Assembly: GCA_963804375.1 (NCBI GenBank)
Contig: CAWDQE010000007.1
Location: 68,257-132,256, forward strand
Source: JANXQG01 sp963804375
GTDB lineage: Bacteria > Planctomycetota > Planctomycetia > Pirellulales > Thermoguttaceae
Direction of reading: 5' to 3'
Length of the DNA stretch: 64,000 nucleotides
Within the stretch, counting starts at the first letter, position 1; the number at the start of each line of letters is the position of its first letter. A model generated the notes under the pieces. That model had not been told where the DNA came from. It worked only from the letters and a program-made list of their open reading frames with translations, and did no database searches. This document shows, in pieces, positions 39,647-49,053 of this stretch. Made by a program: the position numbers and the translations under genes.

Positions 39647-41236
39647 ATGTCGCAAACCTCTTCTCCAACCGAAACGACCGCTTGGCGCCCCAGCGTGAAC
39701 CCGTGGCTCATCGCCGCCTCCGTCATGCTGGCCACCGTCCTGGAAGTCCTCGATACGTCGGTGGCCAATGTGGCGGTTCCCAACATCGCCGGCAACCTGT
39801 CGGCCAGCACCGATGAGGCCACGTGGGTCTTGACCAGCTACCTGATCTCCAACGCCATCGTGCTGCCGATGACCGGATGGCTGAGCAGTTTCTTCGGGCG
39901 GAAGCGGTTTTTGATCGCTTGTATTGCCCTCTTCACCTTGGCCTCAGCAGCCTGTGGCGCAGCGGCGACGTTGGGCCTGCTCGTCCTTGCCCGCGTGGCA
40001 CAGGGGGCCGCCGGCGGGGCCCTGCAGCCCTTGTCGCAGGCGATTCTGATGGAAAGCTTCCCGCCTGCCAAGCGTGGCATGGCAATGGCCGTGTTCGGTC
40101 TGGGCGTGGTGGTGGCCCCCATCATCGGGCCGGTGTTGGGGGGCTGGATTACGGACAACTACTCGTGGCGCTGGATCTTCTTCATCAACGTCCCCCTGGG
40201 CGCCATGGCGGTGCTCATGTCGCAGGCCTTCATTGAAGACCCGCCATACCTGCGCGAGGCCCACGAGAATCGCGGCGGCATGATCGACTATGTCGGTTTC
40301 GGGGCCTTGGCGCTCTGGTTGGGCACGCTGCAAATCATCCTCGACCGCGGCCAGGAGGATGACTGGTTCAACGCCACATGGGTTTGCTGGGCGTCGGGCA
40401 TCTCGCTGGTGTCGATGGTGTTCTTGATCTATTGGGAACTGCGGGTCGAGCACCCGCTGGTCGATATCCGCGTGTTTCGCAACCGCAACTTCGCCATGGG
40501 CACGCTGTTGATGACCGTCGTGGGCATCGTGCTCTACAGCACGACCGCCCTGCTGCCCCTGTTCCTCCAGACTCTGATGGACTATCCGGCCCTCAACAGC
40601 GGCATGGCCATCAGCCCCCGCGGCATGGGCGCGGTTTGCTCGTTGTTGGTTGTGGGCTGGCTGGTTTCAAGAATCGACGCGCGGCTGTTGATCGGGCTTG
40701 GATTCCTCATCCTGACCTATGCCGTCAGCGAATTCGGGAATATCAATCTGGAGATGGCCACCAGGAACGTGATGTGGCCCAACGTTATTTCGGGCCTTGC
40801 CATGGGTTTCATTTTCGTTCCTCTGACGATAACCAGCATGGGTGCCTTGCCGAATGAACAAATGGGCAATGCGGCGGGAGTGTACAACTTGATGCGCAAC
40901 CTCGGCGGCAGCATCGGCATCGCCATGGCGACCACGATGGTGGCCCGCGGCACTCAGATCCATCAGGCGTTGATGGTCGGCAATCTCAGCCCGTACCGGC
41001 CGGAGTTTCAGCAACATCTCCAAGCGACTTCCGGGATGCTCGGCCAGTATAGCGACTCGGCAAGCGCCTTGCAGCGGGCCTATGGGTTCGCCTACGGCAA
41101 ACTGCAACAGCAGGCCAGCCTCTTCGCCTACGTCGACACGTTTCGCAATTTGGCGCTGCTCTGCCTGGTCTGCGTGCCGCTGGTGCTGGTGTTCAGGAAG
41201 ACGAAGGCCCGCGGGGGTCCGGTGGCGGCTCATTGA
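39647..41236 (+). CDS. DHA2-family MFS multidrug transporter (EmrB-like)
   Basis: A 529-residue, 14-helix proton antiporter of the EmrB/QacA type. Motifs: helix 1 motif LEVLDTSVANVAVPNIAGNL, motif A variant GWLSSFFGRKRFL, and motif C AVFGLGVVVAPIIGPVLGGW. Start at 39647 gives the normal cytoplasmic N-terminus; a upstream in-frame ATG at 39611 is less likely. It follows hlyD by 39 bases. Together with the TolC-like lipoprotein it makes a tripartite drug or metabolite exporter. Confidence 0.93.
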   Translation: MSQTSSPTETTAWRPSVNPWLIAASVMLATVLEVLDTSVANVAVPNIAGNLSASTDEATWVLTSYLISNAIVLPMTGWLSSFFGRKRFLIACIALFTLASAACGAAATLGLLVLARVAQGAAGGALQPLSQAILMESFPPAKRGMAMAVFGLGVVVAPIIGPVLGGWITDNYSWRWIFFINVPLGAMAVLMSQAFIEDPPYLREAHENRGGMIDYVGFGALALWLGTLQIILDRGQEDDWFNATWVCWASGISLVSMVFLIYWELRVEHPLVDIRVFRNRNFAMGTLLMTVVGIVLYSTTALLPLFLQTLMDYPALNSGMAISPRGMGAVCSLLVVGWLVSRIDARLLIGLGFLILTYAVSEFGNINLEMATRNVMWPNVISGLAMGFIFVPLTITSMGALPNEQMGNAAGVYNLMRNLGGSIGIAMATTMVARGTQIHQALMVGNLSPYRPEFQQHLQATSGMLGQYSDSASALQRAYGFAYGKLQQQASLFAYVDTFRNLALLCLVCVPLVLVFRKTKARGGPVAAH

Positions 41237-41361
41237 GTTCAAGGGGTCATCGAACGAGCCAGTATCTTCATAATCTTCAGCAGGCGCTGGCGAAGCAGGA
41301 TCCGTGGACAATCAAGGTCATTCAGGATCTCCAGCGCAAGCCGAGATTTGAAACCGCTTAG
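41233..41361 (+). CDS. Possible small protein or gene fragment
   Basis: A 42-codon frame from a TTG that overlaps the MFS stop, reading SQYLHNLQQALAKQD then PWTIKVIQDLQRKPRFETA. The composition looks like real coding sequence, unlike neighbouring random frames. It may be a tiny downstream gene or the end of a lost one. It overlaps the convergent zinc-ribbon gene by four bases. Confidence 0.25.
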   Translation: MSSRGHRTSQYLHNLQQALAKQDPWTIKVIQDLQRKPRFETA

Positions 41362-41831
41362 CGCATGCCGCGGATCTGGCTCCACGACTTTTCGGTCGGC
41401 TGGCCCAGCGGCGGTTCGGGGCTATCGTGCCGAGAGACCTTCAGCGGCGTTCCCTGGGCCCAAGTGATGCTGCCGCCACATTTCGAACAATGGGCGACCT
41501 CCTCGGGCAATGGGGCGCCGCAGTGCGGGCAGTTCGAAGCGTCCTTGCCCAAACGGAACCATTTCAGCGGCAAGATCGGCAGTTCCGGCGGAATATTGTC
41601 CCAGCGGATGGGGCGATGACAGTGCTGGCAGATCTGGCCGCGACCGTCGAGGCGGCCGGCACAATGAGGACATGAAGCCCGACCATCGAGCGCGAAGGCG
41701 GCCACCACGCCGATCGGCCCAAGAAACAGCCCGAGCACCGCCCCGGCAATTGCGGCGTGACGCGCATGGCCGATGATGCCCGCCGCGACACCGGAACTGA
41801 ACCAGATCCACAGGACGGTAAAGCTGGACAT
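41358..41831 (-). CDS. Membrane protein with zinc ribbons
   Basis: A 157-residue protein: one or two N-terminal membrane segments (FTVLWIWFSSGVAAGIIG, IAGAVLGLFLGPIGVVAAF), then two zinc-ribbon units, CPHC with CQHC, and CPHC with CSKC, each of the CxxC pair type. The pattern is that of bacterial zinc-ribbon membrane proteins often of unknown role. It converges with the efflux operon. Confidence 0.7.
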   Translation of the reverse strand: MSSFTVLWIWFSSGVAAGIIGHARHAAIAGAVLGLFLGPIGVVAAFALDGRASCPHCAGRLDGRGQICQHCHRPIRWDNIPPELPILPLKWFRLGKDASNCPHCGAPLPEEVAHCSKCGGSITWAQGTPLKVSRHDSPEPPLGQPTEKSWSQIRGMR

Positions 41832-41905
41832 AGCGCACCCTCAACCCCTCCTATCGTACATCGAATGGGCCGCAAGAGCAATGGGTGCAACATTTATGCC
41901 ATACT

Positions 41906-42157
41906 CTATTCGCTGGCTTCCATCGTTGCCTGGATGTCGCCCAGGGTACGGCCGAGCCGCTTTCGCTTGGCGCCAGCGACCGTCGAAGGGGCCTCCAACC
42001 GCGGAGTTTCCGCTTCCGGCGATGTCCGCAGCAAGTGCAAGATCCGCTCGTTCATATCGTGGCCACTAGGGGAAGGGCCGAGTTCGCCCACGGCATCATG
42101 AACCCCGTACAGGACGGCCTGCCGCACTCCTTCACGAATCCAGTTGAAGAAATTCAT
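41906..42157 (-). CDS. Small conserved-type hypothetical protein
   Basis: An 83-residue protein beginning MNFFNWIREGVRQAVLYGVHD and ending in a basic segment (AGAKRKRLGRTLGDIQAT). A GGAGG site eight bases before the ATG at 42157 supports it. The N-terminus could form an amphipathic helix at the membrane. Divergent from the kinase gene. I do not recognise a family. Confidence 0.55.
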   Translation of the reverse strand: MNFFNWIREGVRQAVLYGVHDAVGELGPSPSGHDMNERILHLLRTSPEAETPRLEAPSTVAGAKRKRLGRTLGDIQATMEASE

Positions 42158-42366
42158 CGTTTTCGCCTCCATGCCAATCAGAATCCCGGCGTCGCGCCGA
42201 CAATCATCCCGATCCGCCGCGCCGGACAGGTACACTACCGCGAGACCGGCAGCGTGTCCAGGCGAGATTTCGACTGGAAGGCTCTCAAAACAGCCGTTTT
42301 ATCCCACGTTCGCCAGTTTCTCAGAAAACTGAGCTTGCCTTCGGCCCCGCCCGCGGGTAACAGTGA

Positions 42367-43223
42367 ATGGCCATGCCTTTGCCCAATTGTGTGATCACCA
42401 ATACTGCCACCGCGACCGTTTGGAGCAATCCGACCGTGCCCGAGTCGCTGCTGCGCAGTATCGCGGCAAACCCCGACAAGCTGGTTCGATTCGCGGCGTC
42501 TCGCCCGGTGAAGATCGGCCATGAAAGTCTCGTCTTGCAGGAGCAGTGGCGGGTAGGTGATCGATCGATGCTGGTGGCAATCAAGCAATACCGGCCGCGG
42601 ACGCTTTGGAAAGCCCTGGCCGCGATCTTTCGACCGGCCAAAGCGATCGAGAACTGGCGCAAGGCGGAATTCCTGCTGGCGGCGAGATTGCCACCCCGCA
42701 GCCGTTGCTCGCCTGCCGGCCGCGCGGCTGGCCGACTTCCAGCACGAGCCTCCTGGTCACGCAGTGGATCCGCGGCGGGGAGAACCTGCATCTGTTTGGC
42801 TGGCGAATCGCCGCCCAACCGCTCGACGCGCGACTTCGCCTCGCCGCGCAATGCGCCGAGGCGCTGGGCCGGCTGCTCGGGCGGATGCATGCTTCCGGCG
42901 CAGCCCACCGCGATCTCAAGGCTGCCAATCTGCTCGCGGTCGATGAAGGCGGCGACGTGTTCGTCTACCTGGTCGATCTCGACGGCCTTCAACCGGGCAA
43001 GCAGGTCGCTTTCCAGCAGCAAGCCCGCGATCTGGCCCGGCTGGCGGCCGGGCTGGCGGCCCACCCGTGGGTGACGCGGTCGATTCGCCGGCGATTTCTC
43101 CGCGCGTACCTCCGGCAGTCGCCGCAGGAGCGCGGCGACTGGAAACGGTTATGGCGAGCAATCGCCAACGAAACCGCCGACTACGTGCGCCGCAAGCAGC
43201 GGCGCGGTGAGAAGGCGCTGTAG
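42367..43223 (+). CDS. WaaP/Kdo-kinase-type lipopolysaccharide kinase-like protein (one frame break)
   Basis: About 285 residues joined near 42690, where NWRKAEFLLAA continues as GEIATPQPLLACRPRGW. Kinase features: the nucleotide-binding Lys in MLVAIKQYRPR, the catalytic loop HASGAAHRDLKAANLL, and the metal-binding DLDG in VYLVDLDGLQ. This is the small kinase fold of WaaP/KdkA enzymes, which phosphorylate sugars of the LPS core. The break is not at GCGC. No other LPS gene is adjacent. Confidence 0.75.
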
Positions 43224-43325
43224 ACAACTTGAACAAGCATCCGTTACAATGCAGGAATGTAATATTCGCCGGATAATCCGGGTTTCTGCGTGATTTTGCC
43301 TTAGCTCTTGGATCTGAGGATGGCT

Positions 43326-44195
43326 ATGAAGACCCGCGCACCACAAAACAGAACGCTAACCTGCACGGATGCCGAGATCGCTGAACTTTCTACAGGACTT
43401 TTACGTCTATCCGCTGCTACACCCGTAGAACGAATCACCGACCGCATACTCAATCAGGACTTCCACGAGGCATGCCCCTTTTTACCGAAGGGCTTCGCGG
43501 ACCTCTTGGTCTTGGATCCGCCATACAACCTGACCAAGAACTACAACGGCCACGTTTTCCGCGCAAAGGAAGCGGATGAATACACGTCCTGGTTTGACAG
43601 TGTCCTATCATCCCTGATCCCGCTCCTGCGGCCAAGAGCGACCGTTTACGCCTGTAGTGACTGGCAAACTTCCACTCTCGTCTTTCCGGTTCTGGACAAG
43701 CATCTCAATGTCCGAAATCGGATCACCTGGGAACGCGAAAAAGGGCGCGGCGCCAACGCGAACTGGAAGAATAACACCGAAGATATTTGGTTCTGCACCG
43801 TCGATGACGCATATTATTTCGACGTTGATTCCGTGAAGCTGAAGAAGCGCGTGATTGCGCCTTACCGCTCTGAGGATGGGGAGCCTAAAGACTGGGAAGA
43901 GACCCAAAACGGAAACTACCGATTAACGTATCCTTCGAACCTTTGGTCCGATATAACCGTACCCTTTTGGTCGATGCCGGAAAACACCGACCATCCTACT
44001 CAGAAGCCCGAAAAGCTGATCGCAAGACTCCTGCTGGCAAGCTCTCGGCCCGGTGACTTCGTATTCGATCCATTTCTCGGCAGTGGCACGACAGCCGTTG
44101 TCGCAAGAAAACTCGACAGGCGGTTTTGCGGAATTGAACTCAATCGGGAGTATTGCTGCTGGGCGACAAAGCGGTTGATGCTGAGCCGAGGCTGA
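43326..44195 (+). CDS. DNA methyltransferase (N6-adenine or N4-cytosine, beta class)
   Basis: A 289-residue type II-like methyltransferase. Catalytic motif IV is LVLDPPYNLTKNY (Asp at residue 64), and the SAM-binding motif I FDPFLGSGTT follows it at about residue 250, the order of the beta class. TDHPTQKPEKLI is also typical. A start at 43326 is favoured by TGAGG seven bases upstream. It is 113 bases ahead of an unrecognised protein that is probably its restriction partner. Base composition is visibly less GC-rich than the flanking genes, in line with transfer. Target sequence cannot be predicted. Confidence 0.88.
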   Translation: MKTRAPQNRTLTCTDAEIAELSTGLLRLSAATPVERITDRILNQDFHEACPFLPKGFADLLVLDPPYNLTKNYNGHVFRAKEADEYTSWFDSVLSSLIPLLRPRATVYACSDWQTSTLVFPVLDKHLNVRNRITWEREKGRGANANWKNNTEDIWFCTVDDAYYFDVDSVKLKKRVIAPYRSEDGEPKDWEETQNGNYRLTYPSNLWSDITVPFWSMPENTDHPTQKPEKLIARLLLASSRPGDFVFDPFLGSGTTAVVARKLDRRFCGIELNREYCCWATKRLMLSRG

Positions 44196-44308
44196 CCCGA
44201 CCATCCAAGGGTACTCTGAGGGGGTCTTCTGGGAAAGAAACAGCTTGAGCGATCGGAAGCCACACAGGTCGCGCGATACGTCCTCTGACGATGCCCTGAG
44301 ACTGTTCA

Positions 44309-45466
44309 ATGAATGATGCTCTTCGGAAGCTGCTCGGCCTGATCAAAGCAAACGATGGGATCAATGACAAAGCTCGTTTGGCCTACATCATCGCGGACGT
44401 TTTCCAATTGACAAAGGATCGATCAGTCTACTATTGTTTGGACTTTGCTGTTCGATTCAGTTCGTCAAGCAGTCGTAGCTTTGGGAACACTGTACTGTCG
44501 CTGTCCAATCTGCGGAAATACGACGATCGCCCATTCATAGTCTGTTTGGTTACGCCAACGGCCAACTATTGCCTTCTCGCCAATACGACGTTATTGAAAA
44601 AGGTCAGCCACAGTTCGCAAGAGCTTCGAGAAAACAACATTCGGGGGAGCTTCAACGGTTCCGATATTGCAAGGGAGTTTGAGGGAATCAGTAATTCTTC
44701 CGAGAACATCGGCAGGCTATTTGATATTCACGCTGGAATTGGATTCGAAGGCAATCTCGCTCGGCTGGTGGAAGCAACGAACAACATCTCTCCGACAGGA
44801 AGCAAGTTTCCGATTAGCGATCGTGGTGCGGCGCTTATTCTCGCAGCGCCCAAACGAGCGGACCGATTCATCAAGTCCAAGGACTTTGCGATCCTTAAAG
44901 CGGAGTTGGACGGAAAGGTGGATAGGTTCAAGTCCGAAATACTCTTGGCTGCGCTGATCGAGAACGTGAATGTCCGCGGCCGTATTATCGAGTACCTGAT
45001 CGCAGGAGAGGACGAAACATTGCGGCAGGAACTCATCGTTGCCCTGAAGGCGGGCGACAAAGGCATACCCAGATTCAAGACCGAGAATACGCTGGGCGAC
45101 TACCAGCGCCAATTTGCCGCATTTGATACGGAGACGGATGTAAAGACGAAAATCATGGTCCTTCATTCGAATCCCAAGGCCTACAACCTCGACAAAATGC
45201 TTGCGTTCCTGGCCAGTGACCGCTCGGTTTTCATGTTCTACTTCATTGGCGTCGATCCGGCAAAGATCGTTAACACGGTGCTCGTCTCCATGTTTCAAGA
45301 GAAACTGCTGCAAGCCACAATTGTGCTTCGCCATTGGTCGGGGCGGAACTCACGCGGCGTCACTCAGTTCGAAGGCAAGGCGATCAACGATCTTATCATC
45401 CGCCCGGAGTCGGGTATCGATCACGGTGAGGCCGTGGAGTTTCTCAAGAGAGTCATCGCGCTATAG
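44309..45466 (+). CDS. Probable restriction endonuclease partner, family not recognised
   Basis: A 385-residue protein directly downstream of the methyltransferase. Conserved-looking blocks: VYYCLDFAVRFSSSSSRSF, RKYDDRPFIVCLVTP, KVSHSSQELRENNIRGSFNG, RLVEATNNISPTGSKF and LRHWSGRNSRGVTQFEGKAI. No clear PD-(D/E)XK, HNH or GIY-YIG motif was found by eye. The adjacency, same orientation and shared AT-richer composition suggest the nuclease of a type II pair. It could instead be an accessory protein. The ATG at 44309 is the first in frame. Confidence 0.55.
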   Translation: MNDALRKLLGLIKANDGINDKARLAYIIADVFQLTKDRSVYYCLDFAVRFSSSSSRSFGNTVLSLSNLRKYDDRPFIVCLVTPTANYCLLANTTLLKKVSHSSQELRENNIRGSFNGSDIAREFEGISNSSENIGRLFDIHAGIGFEGNLARLVEATNNISPTGSKFPISDRGAALILAAPKRADRFIKSKDFAILKAELDGKVDRFKSEILLAALIENVNVRGRIIEYLIAGEDETLRQELIVALKAGDKGIPRFKTENTLGDYQRQFAAFDTETDVKTKIMVLHSNPKAYNLDKMLAFLASDRSVFMFYFIGVDPAKIVNTVLVSMFQEKLLQATIVLRHWSGRNSRGVTQFEGKAINDLIIRPESGIDHGEAVEFLKRVIAL

Positions 45467-45576
45467 AAATGCCCGCTGTTCTTCCAGTAGAGCTGCGCTT
45501 CACTGCGTCGCGGCTACCGGGGTCGCCATTGGAAGTTCATGGTGCGCACCGCGGGACGTCAACAGGAAAAGGGAAA

Positions 45577-45711
45577 TCAGTAAGTCGGCCGCGAACCTAT
45601 GCTTTTCAGGCACAGGAATCCCAAGCCGATCGCTACCGCCAGGACGATTATCCAATGCTGGGGCGCCATTTGATCGATGAAAGTCAGAACTTCATCCGCC
45701 ATTTCTTCCAT
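45577..45711 (-). CDS. Small single-helix membrane protein
   Basis: A 44-residue protein, MEEMADEVLTFIDQMAPQHW then a membrane helix (IIVLAVAIGLGFLCL) and a short basic tail. The ATG at 45711 follows GGAGAGCGAAT. Nothing else coding is seen in 45467-45892. Confidence 0.45.
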   Translation of the reverse strand: MEEMADEVLTFIDQMAPQHWIIVLAVAIGLGFLCLKSIGSRPTY

Positions 45712-45892
45712 AATTCGCTCTCCGCGCAGGGAGTCTATACTTCGTGGGGTTTGAAATGACAACGCGCACCCTGCACGATGGGTTTCGTGTCATTTCCAAC
45801 CCTTTCCGGTATAAGAAGGCCACACACAAGTTTAGGTCACGAACGAGTGCCGTGCGGAATCGCCGAACGGAAATGGCGGGCTGTTCCGGTTT

Positions 45893-46741
45893 TCACTCGA
45901 AAAGCCAAGCCACGACCTCGACCAAGCCGTCGTTATCGTGCGTAGGGGCGATGCGGTCGGCGGCCGCAATGACCTCGGGCACCGCGTTCCCCATGGCCAC
46001 CCCCAATCCGGCGGAGCGAATCATGGGAATATCGTTCACGTCGTCGCCCACCGCGCAGATTTCGCCGTCCGCGATACCCCACAGGCTCGCCAGGTGGCGA
46101 ACGGCCGACCACTTCGTCACTCCGGCCGGGGCCAATTCGCACATGAAGCCGCGATAGCGTGGGCTGCGGAGCACGTGGGTGGTGATCGGTCTTGTCAGCG
46201 ATGTGTGCAACAGCCGCTGGACGGTGAGCATCTCGTCGCGCGTGCCCATCACGAAGCCGGCGAAGATCCCCGGGGGCGGGGAGGCGAAAAAGTCGGGCCA
46301 CACCCGCCCGCACCCGGGATTCAGCGCCAGATACTCGGCCAGGAAGCGATTCTCGCGGGGCGCGGCGGGCTGATAGAAATCAAAACCTTCGGCGAACGTG
46401 TCGCCGTTGAGCAAGGGGTCGCAACCGGCCCGATCGAGAACCGCCAGTACCTCGCGCAGCAGCGAGGCGTCGAACTCCGTCTTATAGAGTGTACGATGAT
46501 CGGCCGCGTCTTTCACCAACGCGCCGCTGGCCGTGATCAATGGAACGCTGATGCCCAACGGTTCGACGAGGTGAAGTGTATGGCTATAGCGGCGGCCCGT
46601 GGCCAGCACGACATGGATCCCCGCCGCGATCGTCCGCCGCAAGGCCGCGCACGTGGCCGCTGTCAGGTCATCGCTGCTGTTGACCAGCGTGCCGTCAACG
46701 TCAATGGCTAAGAGGCGATAGCGAGATGGCATGGAGCTCAT
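45893..46741 (-). CDS. HAD-superfamily phosphatase (Cof-type, subfamily IIB)
   Basis: A 282-residue Cof-like HAD hydrolase. Catalytic motif I LLAIDVDGTLVNSS, motif II LATGRR, the Lys of motif III in GVTKWSAVRHL and motif IV VGDDVNDIPMIRSAG are all intact. A cap of the C2 type lies between II and III. These enzymes dephosphorylate sugar phosphates or cofactors in the cytosol. Start at 46741 with an alternative ATG two codons upstream. Lies 41 bases after the radical SAM gene, probably one transcript. Confidence 0.9.
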   Translation of the reverse strand: MSSMPSRYRLLAIDVDGTLVNSSDDLTAATCAALRRTIAAGIHVVLATGRRYSHTLHLVEPLGISVPLITASGALVKDAADHRTLYKTEFDASLLREVLAVLDRAGCDPLLNGDTFAEGFDFYQPAAPRENRFLAEYLALNPGCGRVWPDFFASPPPGIFAGFVMGTRDEMLTVQRLLHTSLTRPITTHVLRSPRYRGFMCELAPAGVTKWSAVRHLASLWGIADGEICAVGDDVNDIPMIRSAGLGVAMGNAVPEVIAAADRIAPTHDNDGLVEVVAWLFE

Positions 46742-46782
46742 GTTCATTCTACTGAATCCGGAGACCGGATTCAATTCCTCAC

Positions 46783-48521
46783 TCACGATTCTCCGTGACA
46801 ATACGTATGCATATGCCCCCAAGGCAGCGCCGCCTCCTCGGCATACGGTTGATGCAGGATCGCATCGAGATCGATGCCCGCGGCGGCGATCGCCTCTCTC
46901 CAGAGCCACGGTCGCATCCGCTCGGCCCAGGCGTCCAGGCGGGCGCCGCGCCGCCAGACCGCCTCGATGGCCTGGCCCAGCCGCCTGTCGCCGCGGCACA
47001 AAGCGGCCTCGATCAGCGTCGAGTCCACGTCGTTGAATCGCAGGGTCACGCTCCGCATGCGCTTCCGCCGCCGTAAATGCTCGTGGGCTTCCTCAAAATA
47101 CTCGCCGCTCTGCATGGCAGCCCGCTCATAGGGCGTCTGCGGCTTGGGAATGAAGTTCGAGATGTTGACCACCACCGTGGCATTGCGGCCCATCTCGCTG
47201 CGGCCCATCCGCGAAATCTCTTCGGTCATTTCGATGATGCCGTCCAGATCGGCCCGCCCTTCGCCCGGCAGCCCGCACATGAAGTACAGCTTCACGCGCG
47301 AGAAACCGTTCTGCATCGCCCGGCGGCAACCGGCGAACAAGTCGTCGTTGGCGATCGGTTTGCCGATCTGCTGCCGCATCTCGTCACGGGCCGCCTCGGG
47401 CGCGAGCGTCATGCCGTCGCGGCGGTCCGTGTCCAGAAGGTCGCTGATCGAACGCCATCGCGCGTTCACCCGCAGGCTCGGCATCGAGATGCTCACGCCC
47501 AGCGGCCGAAAGACGGCGTGCAGTTGCGTCAGCAACGCTTCGATCTGCGGATGGTCGCTCGAGGAAAGTCCCAGCAGGGCGACTTCACGATGCCCGGTCG
47601 CCCGATAGGCCTGCAGGGCCGCGGCGACAATCGTCTCTACGCGGCGGAAGCGGACCGGATGCTTCAAGGCTCGGCTCTGGCAGAAGCGGCAGCGCCACGG
47701 ACAGCCGCGCATAATCTCGATGGCGATCCGCTCGTGGACACACTCGACCAGTGGCACGATCGGGGCCAAAGGCACGACCGCGGCGTCCAGATCCTGCACC
47801 ACGGCCGGCTCGATTCCCGGCGGCAGATCGTCGCGCAGCGCCCGCAGTCCCGCCGGCCGGCCATAAGTGTCGAACTGGGGTTGAAAAAACCGCGGTACGT
47901 AAACATAGGGCAACGTGGCCGCCAACCGGGCCAATGCGGCCGTGCGCTCCAGCCCGCCCCGCCGCATTTCCAGCCAAAGATCGCACACCGCCGGCAGCGC
48001 CTCTTCGCCGTCGCCCAGCACGAAGGCGTCGATGAAGCGGGCCATCGGCTCAGGGTTGGCCGCGCCGGACCGCCAGCCAGGATCAGCGGATCGGCCATGC
48101 TGCGGGATTCGGCAGCCAACGGGATTCCGCCCAGATCAAGCATCGTCAGCACGTTCGTTGCGCTGAGCTCGTGTTGCAGGCTGAAGCCGACGATGTCGAA
48201 CTTCGCCAGCGGAGTAAAACTTTCCAGGCTGACCAGCGGTAATGCCCGCTCCCGGAGCAACGACTCCAGGTCGGTCAGCGGCGTGAAGACCCGCTCGCAA
48301 GCCCAGTCACTGCGAGCGTTCATGATCGCATACAGCACCTGCAAGCCGTAGTGGCTCATGCCGATCGTGTACGGCTCGGGAAACGCCAAACAAAGCCGGC
48401 CTCGCACCGACGCATGGTCCTTGCAGATCGAATTCCATTCGCCGCCGATATACTGCCCCGGAAACTGCACGCGGGGAAGCACGCGGTTGACCAAGATGTC
48501 TCGTAGCGACGGGTCGGACAT
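46783..48521 (-). CDS. B12-binding-type radical SAM protein (one frame break)
   Basis: About 580 residues joined near 48065, where ADPLILAGGP continues as AANPEPMARFIDAFVLGDGE. The N-terminal half is a degenerate B12-binding-like domain; the radical SAM domain has the cluster motif CPWRCRFCQ (CxxxCxxC). Later words such as LTLAPEAARDEMRQQI and VKLYFMCGLPGEG are typical of a radical SAM family often found with DUF2344 proteins and linked to tRNA or ribosomal modification. No DUF2344 gene is adjacent here. Start 48521 was chosen for MSDPSLRDILVNRVLP, the usual family beginning. Confidence 0.8.
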
Positions 48522-48530
48522 GGAGGTTGG

Positions 48531-48647
48531 CTTGAGTAGGTCCTTCCTGCCGGGAAGGACTGTTGTGCGCTCGGCCGCCGGAAAACGCTGGCTCTTCCAG
48601 CAGATCATCGCACACCAGTCCGTCCGGGCAGAAAGGACCTACTTGAG
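48531..48647. repeat. 117-bp element with 25-bp inverted ends
   Basis: CTTGAGTAGGTCCTTCCTGC (48531 on) is the inverse of GCAGAAAGGACCTACTTGAG (to 48647) with one or two mismatches. It lies in the leader of the radical SAM gene. The rest of the gap to 49053 holds a promoter-like pair at 48823-48851. Confidence 0.65.
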
Positions 48648-48822
48648 ATTGTGGCGGGTCGTTGAACTGTCCAGTATGAACAAATCTTCCGGGCCGGGAT
48701 AGCCGTATCATTATACCACCCGATAGAGTGGTTATGCGAGAATCTAACCCGGGTTTTTCCGCAGTTAAGTAATCGTCTAGGGATGTTTTCGTGGATTTGC
48801 GGCACTTTATTAACAGGAACCC

Positions 48823-48851
48823 TTGCTAAAATTGAACACGCGGCGTAAGAT
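48823..48851 (+). promoter_or_regulatory. Putative promoter of the SUF locus
   Basis: TTGCTA (48823-48828), 17 bases, TAAGAT (48846-48851), about 200 bases before the SufR-like gene. Planctomycete promoters are poorly defined, so this is a weak call. No clear inverted SufR site was seen. Confidence 0.35.
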
Positions 48852-49053
48852 AACTATGTGTTGGTAATTGCACTTCGGGCGAAGAGCCAGCCCAGGAATG
48901 AACCCACGCCGTGCTCGTAGCACAGTGCCGGTTTTCTTGGGCGCGGTTCGAAAGATTTATTCATACTGCGAACGGTTAAGAGTGATTCGAGCCTTTGCCT
49001 GTTGCCGAGCCTCGAATCCCTTCAATCCGTGCAGATTATAGGATGGGAAAACC

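Noticed and set aside
48482..48685. Repeat-spanning open frames before the radical SAM gene as an N-terminal extension
   Set aside because: The family N-terminus begins at the ATG at 48521; upstream codons come from the inverted-repeat element.
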